Shown: positions 54,399 through 63,855 of the stretch, piece after piece
Numbering within the stretch: position 1 is the stretch's first letter
Layout: every line of letters begins with the position of its first letter
Assembly: GCF_902859945.1 (NCBI RefSeq)
Contig: NZ_CADIKL010000037.1
Coordinates: 22,627-86,626 of the forward strand
Reading direction: 5' to 3'
DNA from: Paraburkholderia caffeinitolerans
GTDB taxonomy: Bacteria; Pseudomonadota; Gammaproteobacteria; Burkholderiales; Burkholderiaceae
DNA length: 64,000 bases
Program-made: the position numbers and the translations under genes
The notes under the pieces: model-generated
What the model was told of the DNA's origin: nothing
The model's database searches: none
Seen by the model: only the letters and a program-made list of their open reading frames with translations

Positions 54399-54824
54399 AT
54401 GCGATTCATGATCATGGTGCGCGCCAACGCGCTGAGCGAATCGGGCGAGACCCCCAATGACCCGGAGATGTTCGCGCAGATGGCCACCTACCACGAGGAA
54501 CTGGCCAAGGCGGGCGTGCTGCTCGACGCCTCGGGCCTGCATCCGAGCTCGCGCGGCTTTCGCGTGCGCTACACCGACGGCAAGCCTGCCATCGTCGACG
54601 GTCCGTTCACCGAGACGAAGGAACTGATTGCGGGCTACACGCTGATCCAGGTGCGCTCGCGCGACGAAGCGCTCGAATGGGCGCGGCGCTTCCCGGCGCC
54701 GTTCGGCAAGCACACGGACGGCGAGATCGAAGTGCGCCAACTCTATGAACTCGAAGATTTCGAGCCGTGCGAAGGCATCGAACGCTTTGGCGCGCTCCTC
54801 GAAAAAGAGCGCAACGCCAAATAA
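54399..54824 (+). CDS. DGPF/YCII-family protein (second copy)
   Basis: The 141-residue protein has the same fold as the gene at 53880, with IVDGPFTETKELIAGYTLIQ in part and a C-terminal extension (EIEVRQLYELEDFEPCEGIE). GGAGACAGGAG lies before the ATG at 54399. It is first after the TGTCGA/CGTC promoter and forms an operon with the VOC and ECF42 genes. YCII proteins are small dimeric enzymes or ligand binders; the actual reaction is not known. Confidence 0.88.
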   Translation: MRFMIMVRANALSESGETPNDPEMFAQMATYHEELAKAGVLLDASGLHPSSRGFRVRYTDGKPAIVDGPFTETKELIAGYTLIQVRSRDEALEWARRFPAPFGKHTDGEIEVRQLYELEDFEPCEGIERFGALLEKERNAK

Positions 54825-54869
54825 GCGATTTATTCTGCAATCCAAACGATATCGATAAAGGAAACCATC

Positions 54870-55292
54870 ATGCATAAGCACATTTTCGTCAACCTGGGCG
54901 TGAGCGACCTGAAGCGCTCGATGGACTTCTTCGGCAAGGTCGGCTTCACGTTCGAGCCGAAATTCACCAACGACAAGGCCGCCTGCATGGTGATCGGCGA
55001 GAACATCTTCGCGATGCTGCTCACGACCGACTTCATGCGCGGCTTCACCGACAAGGCGCTCGTCGATGCCCGCGAGCAGACCGAAGTGCTTGTGTGTCTT
55101 TCGTGCGAGTCGCGCGACGAAGTGAACGCGCTCGTGGATAAGGCGCTGGCGGCGGGCGGCAGCTCGAAGCGTCCGCCGATGGATTGCGGCGACGCCATGT
55201 ATGGCCGCAGCTTCGAAGACCCCGACGGCCACATCTGGGAGCTCATGTACATGTCGCCGGAAGCGGTCGAGAAAGGCGCGCACGGCTCGTGA
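54870..55292 (+). CDS. VOC superfamily protein of the ECF42 operon
   Basis: The 140-residue protein shows the paired beta-alpha units of the vicinal oxygen chelate fold: VNLGVSDLKRSMDFFGKVGF in part and MYGRSFEDPDGHIWELMYMS, where His and Glu are possible metal ligands. It follows the second DGPF gene by 45 bp and overlaps the sigma gene by one base (TGATG). Genes of this type are frequent in ECF42 operons. Substrate unknown. Confidence 0.9.
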   Translation: MHKHIFVNLGVSDLKRSMDFFGKVGFTFEPKFTNDKAACMVIGENIFAMLLTTDFMRGFTDKALVDAREQTEVLVCLSCESRDEVNALVDKALAAGGSSKRPPMDCGDAMYGRSFEDPDGHIWELMYMSPEAVEKGAHGS

Positions 55293-56719
55293 TGCACGAG
55301 GCGCGCCGCGATGACGATGCGGCCGGCCAGGCGGCGACGCACCGTGCAATTGCTGCTGTCTGGCGCATCGAATCGGCCAGGGTGATCGCGCACGCCGCGC
55401 GGCTGCTGGGCGATGTGGGACTGGCTGAGGATGCCGCGCAGGACGCACTCGTCGCGGCGCTCGAAAGCTGGCCCGCGAGCGGCATCCCCGCCAACCCGGG
55501 AGCATGGCTCATGACCGCAGCGAAGCATCGCGCGCTCGACCGCTTGCGGCGGGCCGCCTCGCATGCGCGTGCGCACGAAGTGCTGGGAGCCGATCTCGAA
55601 GCGCTCGAAGCGCACTTCGCGCCCGACTTGGTCGATGCGCTGGACGCCGCGCGCGAAGACGATATCGGCGACGACTTGCTGCGGCTATTGTTCGTGGCCA
55701 GTCATCCGGTGCTGCCGCGCGAGGGGCGTGTGGCGCTCACATTGCGGCTGCTGGGTGGACTGACTACGGCCGAGATCGCGCGCGCGTTTCTCGTGTCCGA
55801 GGCCACGGTCGCGCAGCGCATCGTGCGCGCGAAGCGCACGCTGGCGGATGCGAAAGTGCCGTTCGAGGTGCCGGACAAGGCCGCGCGCGCGGCGCGGCTT
55901 GCTTCGGTATTCGAAGTGATTTATTTGATTTTCAATGAGGGCTATGCGGCGACAGCGGGCGCGGACTGGATGCGGCCGGCGCTTTGCGAAGAAGCGCTGC
56001 GCCTCGCCCGCATGCTGGCCGAACTGGCGCCCGAGGAGCCCGAGGCGCATGGGCTTGCCGCGCTGCTGGAATTGCAGGCGTCGCGATTGCCTGCGCGAGT
56101 GGACCGGCAAGGCCGCGCGGTGCTGCTCGCCGACCAGAACCGTGCGCGTTGGGATGCGCTGCTGATTCGCCGCGGACTTGCTGCGCTTGCGCGCGCGAAG
56201 CAGTGTGCGGGCGTGGAGGGGGCGTGGTCCGCAGCGCGGCCGGACGCTAATTCGGATGCGGGATCGGCGCAACGAGAGGCCGACGCAGCGCTCGGCCCCT
56301 ACGCGCTGCAAGCCGCGCTGGCGGCGTGTCATGCGCGTGCGCCGAGCACGCAGGAAACCGACTGGGCGCGCATCGTCGCGCTCTATGACGCATTGTTGCG
56401 CGTCGCCCCGTCTCCCGTGGTGCAACTCAATCGCGCCGTGGCGGTGAGCATGGCGCATGGGCCGCAAGTTGCGCTCGTCATCGTCGATGAGCTAGGCGAG
56501 GAGCCGGCCTTGCGCCATTACCCCTGGTTACCCGCCACGCGCGGCGATCTACTCGCTAAGCTGGGCCGCGCTGACGAGGCGCGCGCCGAGTTTGAGCGCG
56601 CCGCAGCGCTCACGCAGAATGCGCGCGATCGCGAGGTGCTGCTGGAGCGGGCGGCGGGGGCGCAAGCCGATCAGCCGAACGTGAACGGCCAGGGGCGGGA
56701 TTTCAAAACACGGACTTAA
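55292..56719 (+). CDS. ECF42-type sigma factor with TPR-like C-terminal extension
   Basis: The 475-residue protein has sigma region 2 (about 25-95; VIAHAARLLGDVGLAEDAAQ in part) and region 4 (about 125-180; LTLRLLGGLTTAEIARAFLV in part, SEATVAQRIVRAKRTL), followed by an extension of about 290 residues with VIYLIFNEGY, DWARIVALYDALL and PVVQLNRAVAVSM, the hallmark of ECF42. ECF42 factors have no anti-sigma; the extension is needed for activity. Its neighbours (two DGPF, one VOC) are the expected targets. The stop overlaps the converging glutathione transferase stop. Confidence 0.92.
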   Translation: MHEARRDDDAAGQAATHRAIAAVWRIESARVIAHAARLLGDVGLAEDAAQDALVAALESWPASGIPANPGAWLMTAAKHRALDRLRRAASHARAHEVLGADLEALEAHFAPDLVDALDAAREDDIGDDLLRLLFVASHPVLPREGRVALTLRLLGGLTTAEIARAFLVSEATVAQRIVRAKRTLADAKVPFEVPDKAARAARLASVFEVIYLIFNEGYAATAGADWMRPALCEEALRLARMLAELAPEEPEAHGLAALLELQASRLPARVDRQGRAVLLADQNRARWDALLIRRGLAALARAKQCAGVEGAWSAARPDANSDAGSAQREADAALGPYALQAALAACHARAPSTQETDWARIVALYDALLRVAPSPVVQLNRAVAVSMAHGPQVALVIVDELGEEPALRHYPWLPATRGDLLAKLGRADEARAEFERAAALTQNARDREVLLERAAGAQADQPNVNGQGRDFKTRT

Positions 56720-57369
56720 ACATTACGCGGCGCGATGCGCTCCCCTGGCATCAGTTCATACGGATCTTTCCAGCCAGGCAGATTCGCGATGCGCTGCGTC
56801 CAGCGCGCGATGTTCGGATAAGCGGCGGGAAGATCGAAGCTCGTTTCCTCGGCCGGATAGAACACGTATCCCGCGAGCGAGAGGTCGGCGATGGTAGGCC
56901 GTTTCCCCACCATATATTCGTTCTCGGCGAGATGGGTTTCGACAATCGAGTACGCGGCCTCGACCCGACCTCTCAAGAACTTCTGGACTTCGGGGTGCTG
57001 CGGCGTCGTGGCGAACGAGCGGAAGTAGCGGTAGGACGCGATATAGCTCGTGAACTTGTGGTTATCGAACAAGATCCACCGCAAGATCTCGCGCCGCTCG
57101 TTCTCGCTTTGCGCGCCGAACGTCCCGAGGTGATCCGCGAGGTAGTCGAGGATCACGCCCGATTGCGTCAGCGTGATGCCGGCATGCTCGAGAACCGGCA
57201 CCTCCCCCATTTCATTGACGCTTGTGCGCCAGTCCGCGCCGCGCGTTTGTCCGTGGAAGAAGTCGACGAACACCGGCTCCCAGTCGACGCCTGAGCAGGC
57301 GAGCATCAGCGCCACTTTGTACGCGCTGCCCGATTGGGCAAAGCAGTGCAGCTTGTATTCCTTGCTCAT
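56716..57369 (-). CDS. Glutathione S-transferase family protein
   Basis: The 217-residue protein has an N-terminal thioredoxin-like domain (residues 1-80: LHCFAQSGSAYKVALMLACS in part; GEVPVLEHAGITLTQSGVIL in part) and an all-helical C-terminal domain (YMVGKRPTIADLSLAGYVFY in part). The Ser in QSGSAYK occupies the catalytic hydroxyl position. GAGGA upstream supports the ATG at 57369 over longer in-frame starts. It would conjugate or reduce electrophiles with glutathione; natural substrate unknown. Confidence 0.9.
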   Translation of the reverse strand: MSKEYKLHCFAQSGSAYKVALMLACSGVDWEPVFVDFFHGQTRGADWRTSVNEMGEVPVLEHAGITLTQSGVILDYLADHLGTFGAQSENERREILRWILFDNHKFTSYIASYRYFRSFATTPQHPEVQKFLRGRVEAAYSIVETHLAENEYMVGKRPTIADLSLAGYVFYPAEETSFDLPAAYPNIARWTQRIANLPGWKDPYELMPGERIAPRNV

Positions 57370-57546
57370 GATGGTCCTCGGAATTGTGCCCATGGTTGGC
57401 TCCATCGGCAGCGTAGCAGCAATCCGGCGCGTGCTACGAATGGGGCCAATATTCCGGCGGCAAGGGCGCGAACCGGGTGGAAGTGGTGCGTCGCGGAATG
57501 TAGAGCCGCTCGACTTCACGCGCACGTTGTTCGATGACTGCCCGGT

Positions 57547-58410
57547 TCACATCCCCTTGAAGCGCTCAGCATATAAACGGCTCACGCCGAGCCTGGCCGT
57601 ATGCCCGCGCAGTTCGAGCGTGAGCTTGCCGGTCTCGTCACGCGATGCGCTGGCGATCGCGTCTATGCGTACGACTGTGCCGCGGTGAATCTGCCAGAAC
57701 CGCTGCGGGTCGAGTCGCGGCAGTAGTTCCCGCAGCGACATGCGGATCAGGTGCTCGCGCTGCGGGGTGACCACGCGTACGTATTTGTCCGCCGCCTCGA
57801 AGTACAGTACATCGTCGATGGAAACCATGGTAATGGTGTTGCCGGCGCTTGCCTGAATCATCCGCAGCGGCTCGGTGGTGGGTATCGAATGCGCGTCCGC
57901 GATGCCTAGCACCATGCGCAACTGGGCGACGAGCGGTTCAAGCGGATCGGGCAATTCTCGGGTACTCCGCGAGAGTGCAGCGCGCCGCACGGCTGCGCTA
58001 TTGTCGCTGCCGGACCGCTCGCGCTGGCTTAGCGTCGCCTGTAACCGCGCGCAGGTTTGCGCGAGCCGCCCGGACTGCACGGGCTTGAGCACGTAATCGA
58101 GTGCGGCCCGCTCGAATGCATGCACCGCGTACTCGTTGTACGCCGTGACGAAGACGAGGAGTGGCGGCCCGCCGTCCGTATTGGGCCAGTCTTCCACAAT
58201 TGCCTGAGCGGCATCCAGCCCGCTCATCCCCGGCATCTTGATGTCGAGAAATGCGAGGTCGGGACGCAGCGCGATGCACTGTCGCACTGCGGCCGCGCCA
58301 TCGCCCACTGTCGCAATGATGTTCAGTTGCGGCCACAGCCGCAGCAACTCGATTTGCAGGCTGGCGGCGAGGAGCGGTTCATCTTCGGCGATCAGGGCGG
58401 TGGCATGCAT
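57547..58410 (-). CDS. LytTR-type response regulator
   Basis: The 287-residue regulator has a receiver domain (residues 5-125; Asp in LAFLDIKMPGMSG, Lys in YVLKPVQSG) and a C-terminal LytTR DNA-binding domain (about 185-285; MVSIDDVLYFEAADKYVRVV in part, FWQIHRGTVVRIDAI). It lies 110 bp downstream of the sensor kinase gene at 58521 on the same strand and is its likely partner. Confidence 0.92.
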   Translation of the reverse strand: MHATALIAEDEPLLAASLQIELLRLWPQLNIIATVGDGAAAVRQCIALRPDLAFLDIKMPGMSGLDAAQAIVEDWPNTDGGPPLLVFVTAYNEYAVHAFERAALDYVLKPVQSGRLAQTCARLQATLSQRERSGSDNSAAVRRAALSRSTRELPDPLEPLVAQLRMVLGIADAHSIPTTEPLRMIQASAGNTITMVSIDDVLYFEAADKYVRVVTPQREHLIRMSLRELLPRLDPQRFWQIHRGTVVRIDAIASASRDETGKLTLELRGHTARLGVSRLYAERFKGM

Positions 58411-58520
58411 AGGGTGTTTCGTCGTATCGGTGGCTGGATTCTATGCCGGTGCAGGTATCGACGCATTTCGGCGCTTTTTTCGGTGAGTGATTCGACACAG
58501 TTACCGGTGCTTTTGATCGA

Positions 58521-59642
58521 TCATCGTCGGCATATTGGGGTGATCGGCAGGCGCACGATTGCGAGCGTGCCGCCGCGCCCGTCCGTTGGCGACGTGAGTT
58601 CGAATTGCGCGGCGTCGCCGTATAGCGCGGCGAGCCGCTCGCGGACCTGAAGCAGTCCGAAATGAGGCGAGCCGGCATCCGTGTGTGAATCGTGCACAGC
58701 CTCACTCGCGAGGCCCACGCCTGTATCTCGCACGCTCAGGATCAGCGTGTTGCCTTCGCGCACGGCGCCGACTACGATCTGGCCGCCCGTCACGCTCGGC
58801 TCGAGCCCATGTTTGAGCGCATTTTCGACCAGTGGCTGTAGAAGCAGCGGCGGCACTGACAGCATGGCGAGGGCGTCGGGCAACTCGAGCGTGGTGTGCA
58901 GTCTCGGCCCCATGCGCATCTGCATCAGTTCAAGGTAGTCGCGAATACGGGCGAATTCGGTTGAGAGCGCGTGCGAGTCTGAACGCGAGGCGTCGAGCGT
59001 CGAGCGCAGGAAGGCGTTCAGATGATCGAGCATGGCCTGCGCACGCGGCGGGTTACTGTCGATCAGCACACGCAGGTTAGCGAGCGTGTTGAAGATCATG
59101 TGCGGTTCGAGCTGGGAGGCAAGCAATTTGAGCTGATTTTCGGCTGCAGTGCGTAGCGCGGTCTGGGTGCGCGCTTCCAGTGCTGCGAGCCGTCCACGGG
59201 CGTAGAAGAACCAGGTGCAGCCGATGGATAAGGCGAAGGTGGTGCCGAAGGCGGGCAGCAGCACGTTAGTATTCCGAAAAAAGGCGAATGCGTTGCGGTG
59301 TACGCCGGTGAGCAGGTCGCCGAACGCGTGCCCCGAAAAATAGCCGACGAGCGCCGAGAACACGAGCCAGGGTGCCATGAGTGGCCAGCCCGGCCAGATG
59401 CGCGACGCACCTGGCTGTGCGTGCGCGCCGCCGTCGCGTCGCTTCATGAGGGCAGCCAGGCCGTAGCGTCCGCTCTCGATCAGCGCTTGAGTGCATAGCG
59501 CGATACTGAACGAGTACTTCAGGTTCGACACTAGCGTTTCTTTGGTGAGCGCGCTGAACAATAGCGTACTGATCGCGCCGAGCAGAATCGTGATTCGCAG
59601 CTCTCGCCACAACCATGCGAGCGCTTTGGTGTACGGGTGCAT
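58521..59642 (-). CDS. LytS/YehU-type sensor histidine kinase
   Basis: The 373-residue kinase has four to five membrane helices in the first 150 residues, then a His_kinase domain with the phospho-acceptor in LEPHMIFNTLANLRVL and an ATPase domain (VENALKHGLEPSVTGGQIVV in part, VRDTGVGLASE). No extracellular sensor domain is visible, so the signal may be membrane-borne. It forms a two-component pair with the LytTR regulator downstream. Target genes are unknown. Confidence 0.9.
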   Translation of the reverse strand: MHPYTKALAWLWRELRITILLGAISTLLFSALTKETLVSNLKYSFSIALCTQALIESGRYGLAALMKRRDGGAHAQPGASRIWPGWPLMAPWLVFSALVGYFSGHAFGDLLTGVHRNAFAFFRNTNVLLPAFGTTFALSIGCTWFFYARGRLAALEARTQTALRTAAENQLKLLASQLEPHMIFNTLANLRVLIDSNPPRAQAMLDHLNAFLRSTLDASRSDSHALSTEFARIRDYLELMQMRMGPRLHTTLELPDALAMLSVPPLLLQPLVENALKHGLEPSVTGGQIVVGAVREGNTLILSVRDTGVGLASEAVHDSHTDAGSPHFGLLQVRERLAALYGDAAQFELTSPTDGRGGTLAIVRLPITPICRR

Positions 59643-59825
59643 GTGAGGTATCCGGGATCGCTACAGCTTCAGTGTAATGTTGGCGCGGATTTGTCGGGAC
59701 CGCGGGACGCGTCAGCGGCACGATCAGGTAAGCACTTGTAGTATTCGGCGGATTGTAACGTTTGCGCTGGTGTGCGAATCCGCCGTAGTGCAGCGGCGCA
59801 ACGCGTTGCGTGCCGGTCGGACGTT

Positions 59826-60341
59826 TCAGGCAGAGGTGGCCTCGCGCACCGGCACGTCGCGTGCGATACGCCACATCGCAAGGCTGCGGGCGAGAAATAC
59901 GCCGCTGAATGCGCCGTAGGCGAGGCAGGTTATGCCGACGAAATGCGCGTCCTCGATACGGGCAGGATGCAAGGCGAGCGCGACGTTAGCAACGAATTTC
60001 ACGCCAAAGAGGCCGAGGTAAAGCGTGAGCGGAAGCCAACTGCCCGGCACGATGAGGCTTGCGTGCTCGGGTGAACTGCGCACGCCGCGCCACGCGCCGC
60101 CCAGCGTCGCCAGTGCGAGCAACACGGCATTGCCGATTACCCATGCAGCAAGCGCGAGAGGCTGATGCGCGAAGTCCGACGCCACGCCATGGAGCGACAG
60201 ACCGGTCATCAGGAATGGCAGCAAGGTTGCGCTGCGGATCGAGCGGCGGCGCGGCCGTGACTGTGCGGCTCCGGAGACAACCAGGGCAGCGAGGGCACCC
60301 CAAACCCAAAGTGGCGTGTGTTGCAAAACGCTTGCGTACAT
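59826..60341 (-). CDS. Small four-helix membrane protein (DUF6622-like)
   Basis: The 171-residue protein has four to five hydrophobic segments, starting PLWVWGALAALVVSGAAQ with the conserved RSIRSATLLPF loop. It resembles proteins annotated as DUF6622 in Burkholderiaceae. GGAGG eight bases before the ATG at 60341 supports this start; a very long frame running to 61436 on the same strand is the antisense of the AraC gene. Function unknown. Confidence 0.75.
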   Translation of the reverse strand: MYASVLQHTPLWVWGALAALVVSGAAQSRPRRRSIRSATLLPFLMTGLSLHGVASDFAHQPLALAAWVIGNAVLLALATLGGAWRGVRSSPEHASLIVPGSWLPLTLYLGLFGVKFVANVALALHPARIEDAHFVGITCLAYGAFSGVFLARSLAMWRIARDVPVREATSA

Positions 60342-60506
60342 AGTGACGACCTCCGTATTGGCTCGGCGAGCGAATCGATGTCGTGATGTTCGAACCATGC
60401 CAGGCCGTTTTCGAGTGTTTTGCGACGAACGGCCGGCTGGCATCGCGGAACGCTGTTTGTGGGGTGTGAATGGCCTGGGGCGCGCTCGCGCGCGTTGTAT
60501 GGCGGC

Positions 60507-60535
60507 TTGACCATCGGACACATCGGACAATACGG
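60507..60535 (+). promoter_or_regulatory. Possible promoter of the araC gene in a 315-bp gap
   Basis: TTGACC (60507-60512) is followed after 17 bases by ATACGG, with a direct repeat CATCGGACA within the spacer. It would give a transcript starting near 60542, 115 bp before the AraC-type ATG. The rest of the gap 60342-60656 shows no gene. Confidence 0.35.
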
Positions 60536-60656
60536 AGCAGGGGCGCAGTGCGCGAATCAGCCGGCGTGAGCCGGGTTCGGAAGTATCATGCTGGTTTGCG
60601 CGGCAGCTTACCCAACAAAACAATTCTGTTCCGGCTGCCTGGCCGGTTACCCACGC

Positions 60657-61661
60657 ATGCAACTCACGGGCTCGACAGTCCCCATTTCTCTCGTACGCGG
60701 TTTTCTTGCTGCCGCCCAGGCGCGGCCGGAAGTCGTTGGCCACTATCTGGAGCAGGCGGGCATTCCCGCGGAACTGCTCGACGAACTCGGCGCGCGCGTG
60801 ACGGAGGAGCAGTTCTCCACGCTTTACCGCTTGCTCGCCATCGAACTCGACGACGAAATGCCCGGCATCTTCAGCCGCCCGTTTCGCAGCGGCACGCTGA
60901 AATTTCTCTGCCTGAGCCTGCTGGACGCGCGCAACCTCGAGACGGCGCTGCATCGCTTCGGCCAGTTCTTCCACATCGTGCTCGACGACTTCCGGCTCGA
61001 ATCGCGCCGCAGCGAACTCGTGGCCCAGGTCGAACTGCGCCCGCATGCCTCGTTCGGGCCTATCGGTCCGCTTGGTCAGGAGTTGATGCTCAAGCTGGCG
61101 CACGGTGTGTCGTCCTGGTTGATCGGCCAGAAGATTCCACTGCTGCAAGTCGAACTGGCCTGCGCGCGGCAACCGCACGCGCTCGATCACCGCTACTTTT
61201 TCTCCTGCCCGGTGCGCTTTGGCTGCGAGACCGCGCTGTTCCGCTTCAGCGCCGCCTACCTCGACATGCCGATCCGGCAGAGCAAGCGCAATCTCCGGCA
61301 GTTTCTCGAGCGCTCGCCTGGCGAGTGGATTTTCGAGTCGTTCAGCGAGCAACTGGTGAGCCATCAGGTGCGCCAGTACCTGGCCAGCACGCTGCCCGAT
61401 CTGCCGACCATCGAGGCGGCGTCCACGCATTTGCATTGCTCGGTGCGCACGCTGTGCAGGCGGCTCGCGTCAGAAGACACCTCGTTCCAGGTGCTCAAGG
61501 ACGACCTGCGGCGCGACGTGGCGATCCAGCGCCTCACCGATACGCAGGACACCATCGCCGCGATCGGCGCCGATATCGGCTTCGATGACCCCAGCGCGTT
61601 TCATCGCGCCTTTCGCCACTGGACCGGCAGCACGCCCGGCACCTATCGCGGGCGGTCTTGA
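60657..61661 (+). CDS. AraC-family regulator with arabinose-binding-like N-terminal domain
   Basis: The 334-residue protein has an N-terminal Arabinose_bd domain typical of OruR/ArgR-type AraC regulators (VRGFLAAAQARPEVVGHYLE in part; FFHIVLDDFRLE) and a C-terminal AraC helix-turn-helix (ASTHLHCSVRTLCRRLASED in part, IGFDDPSAFHRAFRHWTGST in part). The start at 60657 is preferred over 60588. It is 368 bp upstream of the acyl-CoA dehydrogenase on the same strand and may activate that fatty-acid or branched-acid operon. Confidence 0.9.
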   Translation: MQLTGSTVPISLVRGFLAAAQARPEVVGHYLEQAGIPAELLDELGARVTEEQFSTLYRLLAIELDDEMPGIFSRPFRSGTLKFLCLSLLDARNLETALHRFGQFFHIVLDDFRLESRRSELVAQVELRPHASFGPIGPLGQELMLKLAHGVSSWLIGQKIPLLQVELACARQPHALDHRYFFSCPVRFGCETALFRFSAAYLDMPIRQSKRNLRQFLERSPGEWIFESFSEQLVSHQVRQYLASTLPDLPTIEAASTHLHCSVRTLCRRLASEDTSFQVLKDDLRRDVAIQRLTDTQDTIAAIGADIGFDDPSAFHRAFRHWTGSTPGTYRGRS

Positions 61662-62028
61662 GCAGCGCGTCCAGGCTGACCGGTCCCGGGTTCGATTCGT
61701 GCTGCTCGAGTGTCCGATTTTGCACTCGATCCGCGCCTGATTCGGTGCGGGGCTCCAGTGTGATATTCATACGGATTTCACGCCGGAAGTGGCCCCCCGC
61801 CGTCAGGGGGGCGTGTGCGCCGAAGGCACCAGGTACAACCCTGGTCGCCCGAGCCTCCCAGCAAAATCGGGCGTGGCGTGGCAAGATTTGTCACTAGATG
61901 GGCCGGTTTGGACAGTTTCGCGGGCGGGTTTTGGGGCTACGATTCATCACACATCGCCCCTGGTGCGCCGGCTCCACAGCCCGTACGCGCCGCGGCTCCC
62001 AAGATCCACGCGTTAAAAAAGGTTCGCC
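61662..62028. other. 367-bp non-coding region before the acyl-CoA dehydrogenase
   Basis: No gene is supported here. GCCCCCC (61792-61798) and GGGGGGC (61806-61812) form a perfect seven-pair hairpin with a seven-base loop; it has no T-run. The promoter of the acyl-CoA dehydrogenase must lie within it, but no strong -35/-10 pair is clear. A possible regulator-binding region for the AraC protein. Confidence 0.45.
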
Positions 62029-63819
62029 ATGAGCTTTACTGCCCCCGTCAAAGACATGCTGTTCGTGCTGAAGGAACTGGCTGGCATCGACGAAGTCGCC
62101 ACGTTGCCCGGTTTCGAAGATGCCGGCTTCGACACCGCCCAGGCGGTGCTGGAGCAAGCCGCGAAGCTGTGCGGGGAAGTGCTCGCGCCCCTGAATGTGG
62201 AAGGCGACCGCACGCCGAGCAGCTTGCATGACGGCGAAGTCACGGCCTCGCCGGGCTTCAAGGCGGCATTCGAGCAGTTCGCGGAAGGCGGCTGGCAAGG
62301 CCTGCAACACCCCGCTGAGTTCGGCGGCCAGGAGTTGCCGAAGCTGATCGGCACGCCCTGCAACGAAATGGTCAACGCGGCGAACCTGTCGTTCGCGCTG
62401 TGCCCGCTCCTGACCGATGGCGCGATCGAAGCGCTGCTGACCGCCGGCACCGAGGAGCAAAAGGCCCGTTACGTGCCGAAGCTCATTTCGGGCGAGTGGA
62501 CCGGCACGATGAACCTGACCGAGCCGCAGGCCGGCTCCGACCTCGCACTGGTGCGCACGCGCGCCGAGCCGCAGGCCGACGGTTCGTACCGCGTCTTCGG
62601 CACGAAGATTTTCATCACGTGGGGCGAGCACGACATGGCGAAGAACATCGTCCACCTCGTGCTGGCGCGCGTACCTAACGCACCCGAAGGCGTGAAGGGC
62701 ATTTCGCTCTTCATCGTGCCGAAGTTCCTTGTCAACGAAGACGGCAGCCTCGGTGCGCGCAACGACGTGCACTGCGTGTCGATCGAACACAAGCTCGGCA
62801 TCAAGGCGAGCCCGACGGCCGTGCTCCAATACGGCGACAACGGCGGCGCGATCGGCTATCTGGTGGGCGAAGAGAACCGCGGCCTTGAATACATGTTCGT
62901 GATGATGAACGCGGCGCGCTTTGGGGTGGGCACGCAAGGCGTGGCGATTGCCGAGCGCGCGTACCAGCAGGCAGCGGCGTTCGCCAAGGAGCGCGTGCAG
63001 AGCCGCCCGGTGGATGGCTCGGTGAAGCAGTCGGTGACCATCGTGCAGCACCCGGACGTGCGCCGCATGCTCGCCACCATGCGTTCGATGACTGAGGGCG
63101 CGCGTGCGCTCGCCTATGCGGCTGCGAGCCACTGCGATATCGCGCATCGTCATCCGGACGAAGCCGAGCGCGCGCGTCATCAGGCGATCTACGAATTCCT
63201 CGTGCCGATCGTGAAGGGCTGGAGCACCGAGATGGCCAACGAGGTCACGAGCCTCGGCGTGCAGGTGCACGGCGGCATGGGCTTCATCGAGGAAACGGGC
63301 GCGGCGCAGCACTATCGCGACGCACGCATTCTCGCGATCTACGAAGGCACGACTGCGATCCAGGCAAACGACCTGATTGGCCGCAAGACGGTGCGTGACG
63401 GCGGTGCGGTCGCGAAGGCGCTGCTCGGCGAAGTTGCGAAGACGATCGAGTCGCTCTCCCAGGCCGATGGCGCGGAAGCGGCTTCGATGCGCACGCAACT
63501 TGAACAAGGCGTGCAGGCGCTCTCGCGTGTCGTCGACTTCATGATCGAAAACGTCAAGCGCGATCCGAACGGCACGTTCATGGGCAGCGTTCCCTATCTG
63601 AAACTCGCGGGCATCGTGCTGTGCGGCTGGCAGCAGGGGCGCGCGTTGCTCGCGGCGCAGCGCAACCTCGCCGACGATCCGTCGTTCTACGGCGCGAAGA
63701 TCGCCATGGCGCAGTTCTATGCCGAGCACGTCCTCTCGCAGGCCAACGGTCTCGCGACGGCAGCGCTGGGTGCGCGTGGCGCGCAAGGCCTGATGGCACT
63801 CACGGAAGAGCAGTTCTGA
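62029..63819 (+). CDS. Acyl-CoA dehydrogenase (long C-terminal extension type)
   Basis: The 596-residue flavoenzyme has the acyl-CoA dehydrogenase signature MNLTEPQAGSDLALVRTRAE in part, a middle beta domain (GTKIFITWGEHDMAKNIVHL in part), and GVQVHGGMGFIEETGAAQHY in part with RDARILAIYEGTTAIQANDL in part. The extra 170-residue C-terminal region puts it in the AcdA/FadE12-like long subfamily. It would oxidise an acyl-CoA and pass electrons to ETF; the following gene encodes ETF:ubiquinone oxidoreductase. Chain-length preference unknown. Confidence 0.95.
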   Translation: MSFTAPVKDMLFVLKELAGIDEVATLPGFEDAGFDTAQAVLEQAAKLCGEVLAPLNVEGDRTPSSLHDGEVTASPGFKAAFEQFAEGGWQGLQHPAEFGGQELPKLIGTPCNEMVNAANLSFALCPLLTDGAIEALLTAGTEEQKARYVPKLISGEWTGTMNLTEPQAGSDLALVRTRAEPQADGSYRVFGTKIFITWGEHDMAKNIVHLVLARVPNAPEGVKGISLFIVPKFLVNEDGSLGARNDVHCVSIEHKLGIKASPTAVLQYGDNGGAIGYLVGEENRGLEYMFVMMNAARFGVGTQGVAIAERAYQQAAAFAKERVQSRPVDGSVKQSVTIVQHPDVRRMLATMRSMTEGARALAYAAASHCDIAHRHPDEAERARHQAIYEFLVPIVKGWSTEMANEVTSLGVQVHGGMGFIEETGAAQHYRDARILAIYEGTTAIQANDLIGRKTVRDGGAVAKALLGEVAKTIESLSQADGAEAASMRTQLEQGVQALSRVVDFMIENVKRDPNGTFMGSVPYLKLAGIVLCGWQQGRALLAAQRNLADDPSFYGAKIAMAQFYAEHVLSQANGLATAALGARGAQGLMALTEEQF

Positions 63820-63855
63820 TACCGGCCTGATGCCGGCCGAAACAGGAAACGCAGC

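Noticed and set aside
59826..61436. Minus-strand frame of 536 codons spanning the small membrane protein and the araC gene
   Set aside because: Only the last 171 codons look like a real protein; the upstream part is antisense to the AraC-family gene.
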